A DNA stretch of 64,000 nt, taken from Rapidithrix thailandica. GTDB taxonomy: Bacteria; Bacteroidota; Bacteroidia; Cytophagales; Flammeovirgaceae. Below are positions 61,901 through 64,000 of the stretch, piece by piece. The stretch covers positions 80,310 to 144,309 of the forward strand of contig NZ_JBDKWZ010000019.1 in the NCBI RefSeq assembly GCF_039710355.1, read 5' to 3'. Below the pieces are notes generated by a model. That model did not search any database. It was not told where the DNA came from and was given only the letters and a program-made list of their open reading frames with translations. Both the position numbers and the translations under genes were made by a program. Position 1 is the stretch's first letter. Every line of letters starts with the position of its first letter.

Positions 61901-64000
61901 TACATACAGCCTCTAACAAAGCGGAAGCAAAGTCGCTTACAGGTATTTTGTCAGGCGGGGTTTCCTTTTTATCACTTGAAGAAATCCTAAATGAAAATGC
62001 AGAAACAGGCTCATCGGCAATATCCGGAATACTTAAAGAAAAAGGACTGATACATGAAATCATATACCTGGGAGGCTTTCAGACAGCACCTGTAAATCTG
62101 GAAGATACAGAGCAAGGTACCATACAAGCAGAACAGAGTGTCAGAGGTCTGTTTAGAGTGATGAAGTTTTTGGCAAAACAAAAACTTCTGGATGAAAAAC
62201 TTACCGTCTGTATTATTACCAACGACACCTGTGCTGTTACGGGAGGTGAAAAAATTCAGGCCTTTAACGGGGGACTTTTAGGTTTGGTACAAACCTTAAA
62301 TGAAGAGTATCCCAAAAGCTGTATCAGACATTTGGATTTGAGCCTTTCTGGCTCAGAGATAGCTTCAGAAAGTAAATATATAAAAGAGTTGATACCTCAA
62401 CTCAGAAAAATGCCGGTTCTTATGACCCTCCGCAGAGGCCAGGTATACCGACGGAGCTTGTACCCTTTGCACTTGCCTTCGGGCCGGGCGAGCAAGTTTG
62501 AAGCGGGAAAAGTCTACCTGATCCTCGGAGGGGCAGGAGGTCTGGGCCGTGTGCTCAGCGACCACCTCAGCCGGAAACATCCGGTCAAACTGATCTGGAT
62601 AGGGCGCAGCGAGTTGAATGCCGGGCAGCAAGCCCTGATGCGGACGATCGAATCCCGGGGCAGTGAAGTGACGTACCTTCAGGGGGATATCGGGGAGGCT
62701 TCGTCAGCGGCTTCGTTGTTTGCCCGTGCCCGGGCTGCCTACGGTTCCATCCACGGGGTGATCCATTCCGCGCTGGAACTCCGGGACAAGCGATTGGAGC
62801 AGCTGGAAGAGGCGGACCTGCTTGCGGTGCTTGCTCCAAAAGTGCAGGGCAGTGTTTATTTCTACCAACAGCTTCGGGAAGAGCCCTTGGATTTTGTGTT
62901 GTTCTTTTCCTCCCTGAACGCGTATGTGGGGAGTCCGGGTCAGAGTAACTACGCTTCGGCCTGCACGTTTCAAGACAGCTACGCGGAAGCCCTCCGTTCG
63001 GAGCTGTCCTGTCCTGTCCAGGTGATTAATTGGAGTTACTGGTCGGAGAGCGGGATTGTCTCGACGGAATATTACCGGGACTTGCTGGAGTCGTTGGGTC
63101 TTTACGGTATCCGGAACGGTGAGGGTCTTCAGGCGATAGAAGAGGTGCTTTCCTCAAGGGTTTCGAATGTGGTGATGGTGAAAAGCCGTGGACGTTTGTT
63201 GGAAAAATTCGGATTTCATGATCAGCCGGAACACCTCCTGCAAGCTGTACAACAACCGGTTTCTGTCAAGGGCTTGGTTCCGGGCGTTTCGTCTTCACAG
63301 GCGGGTTTTGAGCGGTTGCGGGAAGGTTTTGAAGAGTTGTTGTCCTGGAGTGGCCGCTTGTTGCTTTACAGTTTTCAGCAAATGGGAGTCTTTCACCGGG
63401 GAGGCGAGGAGTATGAGTTGGAGTCACTCCGGGAACGCTTGGGGATTGTCCCCGGTTATTTCCGTTTATTCCCCGCGCTACTCGATATTTTAAGTCAGTC
63501 GGGTTACCTTTTGCAAGAGGGGGAGAGTATTATCACAAGGGAAGGGATCGGTCTTGAGGACCGGGAAGTTCTTGAAAGGGAGGGCCAAACGCTATCAGGC
63601 TTGCAGGAGTCACTATCGGCGTATGTGCGTCTGGTGTGGGAATGTGTGATCCGTTACCCTTCGATTTTGCGGGGGGAGGAGAGTGCGGTATCGGTGATGT
63701 TTCCGGAAGGGGACAAGAGTTTGGTGGAGGGAATCTACCGTGGGAATGCTTTGGTGGACCATTACAATGAGTTGGTGGCGGGTCTGGTAAGGGAGTATGC
63801 GGAGCAGAGAGGGAGATCGGAACGGCTGCAAATCCTGGAAGTGGGCGCGGGTACGGGAGGAACGAGTAAGTTTGTATTGGAAGCATTGCGGAACTGGGGC
63901 GGTCCGGTGAGGTATCATTATACGGATATCTCTGCGAGTTTTACCAACTATGGAAAAGAGACGTACTTGCCGGAATATCCGTTTATGGAGTTTTCCTTGT
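55984..64000 (+). CDS. Hybrid NRPS / trans-AT PKS megasynthase 2 (3' end beyond the window)
   Basis: Open from the ATG at 55984 to the right edge (>2670 residues). Order: condensation ~10-440 (HHLVFDG, His141-Gly147); adenylation ~465-940 (FTSGSTGKPKG at ~599; D646 in FDIAYLEL); PCP (S998); KS ~1064-1500 (C1234, HGTGT H1369); DH ~1690-1930 (H1708 in HVVNGKYVFP, D1864 in DGALQ); KR ~2180-2350 (GGAGGLG, Y2323); then a C-methyltransferase with VGAGTGGTSKF (~2620) cut by the edge. The A-domain pocket reads D-I-L-Q-L-G-M-I-W-K, essentially the known glycine code. No AT is in line, consistent with trans-AT loading. It extends the chain made by megasynthase 1 with glycine and then one malonate, giving probable dehydration and alpha-methylation. 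GC content jumps from ~62,420 on. Confidence 0.95.
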   Translation, partial: MDKKNIENTPITFPLSEGQEALWVAQQMNPGSYAYTIPLAYWLSKDTDLKVLKSAFQKVLQKHKILAARIGLEDGRPVHVFERGEEIPFTITDVHHQSDAELLSMVSQDSKEPFDLEKDSLINVKVYKRKDGQHILLILVHHLVFDGVSVNILLEDLLTFYYGQNEKSLPTPFREYVEWQQNMLNGPEGNRLEEFWKLQALEQLDPLVLPVSTTNGSRKPEGEVFAINVDADLVRELRILAKHSGSTDFALLLSFYYLLLNKYSGLTSMAVGIPMIGRPGMKFEQTVGCFINMVALRGDLPAGSSFQNLLEQVSDRVFEAYDHSQYPLYTFKKALKANGHSTNLFSTAFYYQKIEALQVKDIDGILGKRIENIRQVGEFDLTLEVVEHPEGTFELFFKYNSNLYQAGFIRQFANHFIALLKNMLPNPEQHLNAINLETSINNNDGPSVAEALSLPNTVDLIQKQAEKHPDKIAVVCEGNTLTYQELIEKSKKISRYLSSRNIQGTLIGVFVERNENLLPIFMGILASGNAFVPLDPVYPKERLAHMLKGSVSWVLSNESLKALLPEEDFSTLIYSEILQEKVEEIPLPDILPGDPAYVIFTSGSTGKPKGVAISHNSLSNFLLSMQKRPGITSSDKLLAVTTVCFDIAYLELFLPLLVGGTLEIATNAITKDGILLKERLDKGDISVMQATPSTWKMLLAAEWDGASAFKVLCGGEALSKELANALLERSDSVWNMYGPTEATIWASVAKVESGKSIVLGKPVDHMEMLILHETGGVCPIGVPGEIYIGGTGLAIGYLNRPEETAARFVNVKVGNTLKRLYKTGDLGRYTESGEVEYLGRIDQQIKLKGHRIELEEIELSLQKMRGVTDAIVVKRESRLVAFLKSNKDKVLSERELSENLKTTLPGYMVPSTYYWVTGYPLTLNKKIDRKSLEQKALTELPVISNNDKQSPASRNISQPNAERESVEQFLIEAIKEIQLLDTEQVSRSRNIGEFGFDSIGYTTLGVKISKHFHKKVTPALFFEYRTIEEIASYLLGVNHGDSRKSGKEEIHSFQKENKSPSHDEPIAIIGMAGKYPQADSLQEFWDKLEANENLITEVPSSRWNWRKYFGDVHKERNKTNSKWGGFLNQVDKFDAFFFGISPREAELMDPLQRIMLEMTWHTFEDAGYKPSDLAGSDTGVFIGCVSSDYTELILNSGCEIVPHTVSGMAKTMVANRISFMLDLRGPSVVIDTACSSSLVAVHEALEAIRCGHCKVALAGGVNVMLSPFGHIALSKNEMLSPDGSCKAFDASANGYVRGEGAGLILLKRLSDAQQDGDHIYAVIRGSSENHGGRTNSLTAPNPNAQADLIVEAMQKAKIHPSTISYMEAHGTGTALGDPIEVNGLKQAFQRFINNDKSENKQVAYCGIGSVKTNIGHLEGAAGIAGLQRIVLSMQQQKLTANVQLKEVNPYIDLDNSPFYLVQHSKEWKRLQDDKGSEIPRRAGVSSFGFGGVNAHVVLEEYTENLASKANAVNNKYLIVLSAKTENQLKKKATQLRDYLINKGKKHSLADIAYTLQRGREAMKERLAFVVENQEEALAKLSSIVESNSDSEVYRGSVKKQTGNNSLVEGLLEEEGFQEILLQRLSSKGNLKGLAKLWVNGVELAFEELYDDKPHRLPLPVYPFEAVRYWLPVDKPEGSLIDLMVPNNEFNTSVFEKTLSNQEPLVKDHVVNGKYVFPGVGSLEMVYEAVSKLKKGPFSLSKVYWLKPLVIDQEVKVKVVLKLRDTHYDFEVLDSDDELCTTGSIQLLDVGPQESLPIDGLLSGQKIDFDRFYRNMQDKGVYYGAYYQVVRSVRVNGSEAMAVMKVSADFEHETSCFYLSPALMDGALQTVATLMMHLEADSGLKVPFSVGQVEFFAKPKASCYAYATKSNDEKYHVAILDQNGKVCIKLYDVVNRTMNKNEMTAPSHYHHVKWEQVSLEGNKVYHRDVNRLYIHTASNKAEAKSLTGILSGGVSFLSLEEILNENAETGSSAISGILKEKGLIHEIIYLGGFQTAPVNLEDTEQGTIQAEQSVRGLFRVMKFLAKQKLLDEKLTVCIITNDTCAVTGGEKIQAFNGGLLGLVQTLNEEYPKSCIRHLDLSLSGSEIASESKYIKELIPQLRKMPVLMTLRRGQVYRRSLYPLHLPSGRASKFEAGKVYLILGGAGGLGRVLSDHLSRKHPVKLIWIGRSELNAGQQALMRTIESRGSEVTYLQGDIGEASSAASLFARARAAYGSIHGVIHSALELRDKRLEQLEEADLLAVLAPKVQGSVYFYQQLREEPLDFVLFFSSLNAYVGSPGQSNYASACTFQDSYAEALRSELSCPVQVINWSYWSESGIVSTEYYRDLLESLGLYGIRNGEGLQAIEEVLSSRVSNVVMVKSRGRLLEKFGFHDQPEHLLQAVQQPVSVKGLVPGVSSSQAGFERLREGFEELLSWSGRLLLYSFQQMGVFHRGGEEYELESLRERLGIVPGYFRLFPALLDILSQSGYLLQEGESIITREGIGLEDREVLEREGQTLSGLQESLSAYVRLVWECVIRYPSILRGEESAVSVMFPEGDKSLVEGIYRGNALVDHYNELVAGLVREYAEQRGRSERLQILEVGAGTGGTSKFVLEALRNWGGPVRYHYTDISASFTNYGKETYLPEYPFMEFSL

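Noticed and set aside
63188..63493. Plus-strand 101-codon frame at the right end
   Set aside because: Out of frame with the megasynthase, which is continuous through this region with clear KR-to-MT linker and methyltransferase sequence.

Overview
The window looks like chromosomal DNA of a Bacteroidota species (Cytophagia/Chitinophagia-like). This rests on a secreted protein with a type IX secretion (T9SS) sorting tail, FtsX/MacB-type permeases of the Bacteroidota style, a DUF6597-AraC regulator, a FloA flotillin, sparse Shine-Dalgarno sequences, and promoter-like TTTG/TAnnTTTG elements. Genus cannot be set from the sequence alone. Overall base composition is AT-leaning, with one sharp GC-rich block at the right end.

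Left part (1-13.4 kb): the 3' end of a heme-NO/oxygen-binding (H-NOX) protein, an AraC regulator next to a glyoxalase-fold protein, a DinB protein, a 1657-residue surface protein (jelly-roll, duplicated BNR-associated/MAM unit, choice-of-anchor L, T9SS tail), DUF983, flotillin-like FloA, a biotin carrier protein, RNase HII, and a DUF4304-like gene coupled to what looks like an AlkB C-terminal remnant.

Transport part (13.7-32.4 kb): two paralogous small exported proteins precede an RND tripartite efflux operon (adaptor, pump, outer-membrane factor). A 100-N gap at 19208-19307 is flanked by a 123-bp exact duplication, so it is almost certainly an unmerged contig overlap. Then come an NtrB/NtrC-type two-component pair on the minus strand and, divergently, a MacAB-like operon (adaptor, ATPase, a permease remnant, a full permease). 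The shared intergenic region holds a hairpin element, two tandem dyad repeats and a sigma-54-like promoter. An unusual HTH-membrane-serine hydrolase fusion and an S41 peptidase follow.

Right part (32.4-64 kb): a 1.3-kb non-coding region with about five ~135-bp degenerate repeats, each with a promoter-like element, leads into a biosynthetic cluster. The cluster has a MATE exporter, a transglutaminase-UvrA fusion (probable self-resistance), two stand-alone acyltransferase genes (one acyl-hydrolase-like, one AT-enoylreductase), an O-methyltransferase, a cupin, and two NRPS/trans-AT PKS megasynthases. The first reads as C-fragment / A / PCP / KS / ACP / KS / DH / KR / ACP / KS0 / ACP. The second runs off the right edge and reads as C / A (glycine-like code) / PCP / KS / DH / KR / MT. 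Neither has an in-line AT, so the stand-alone AT must load malonyl units. The product is not one I recognise. A UvrA-type resistance gene hints at a DNA-directed polyketide-peptide.
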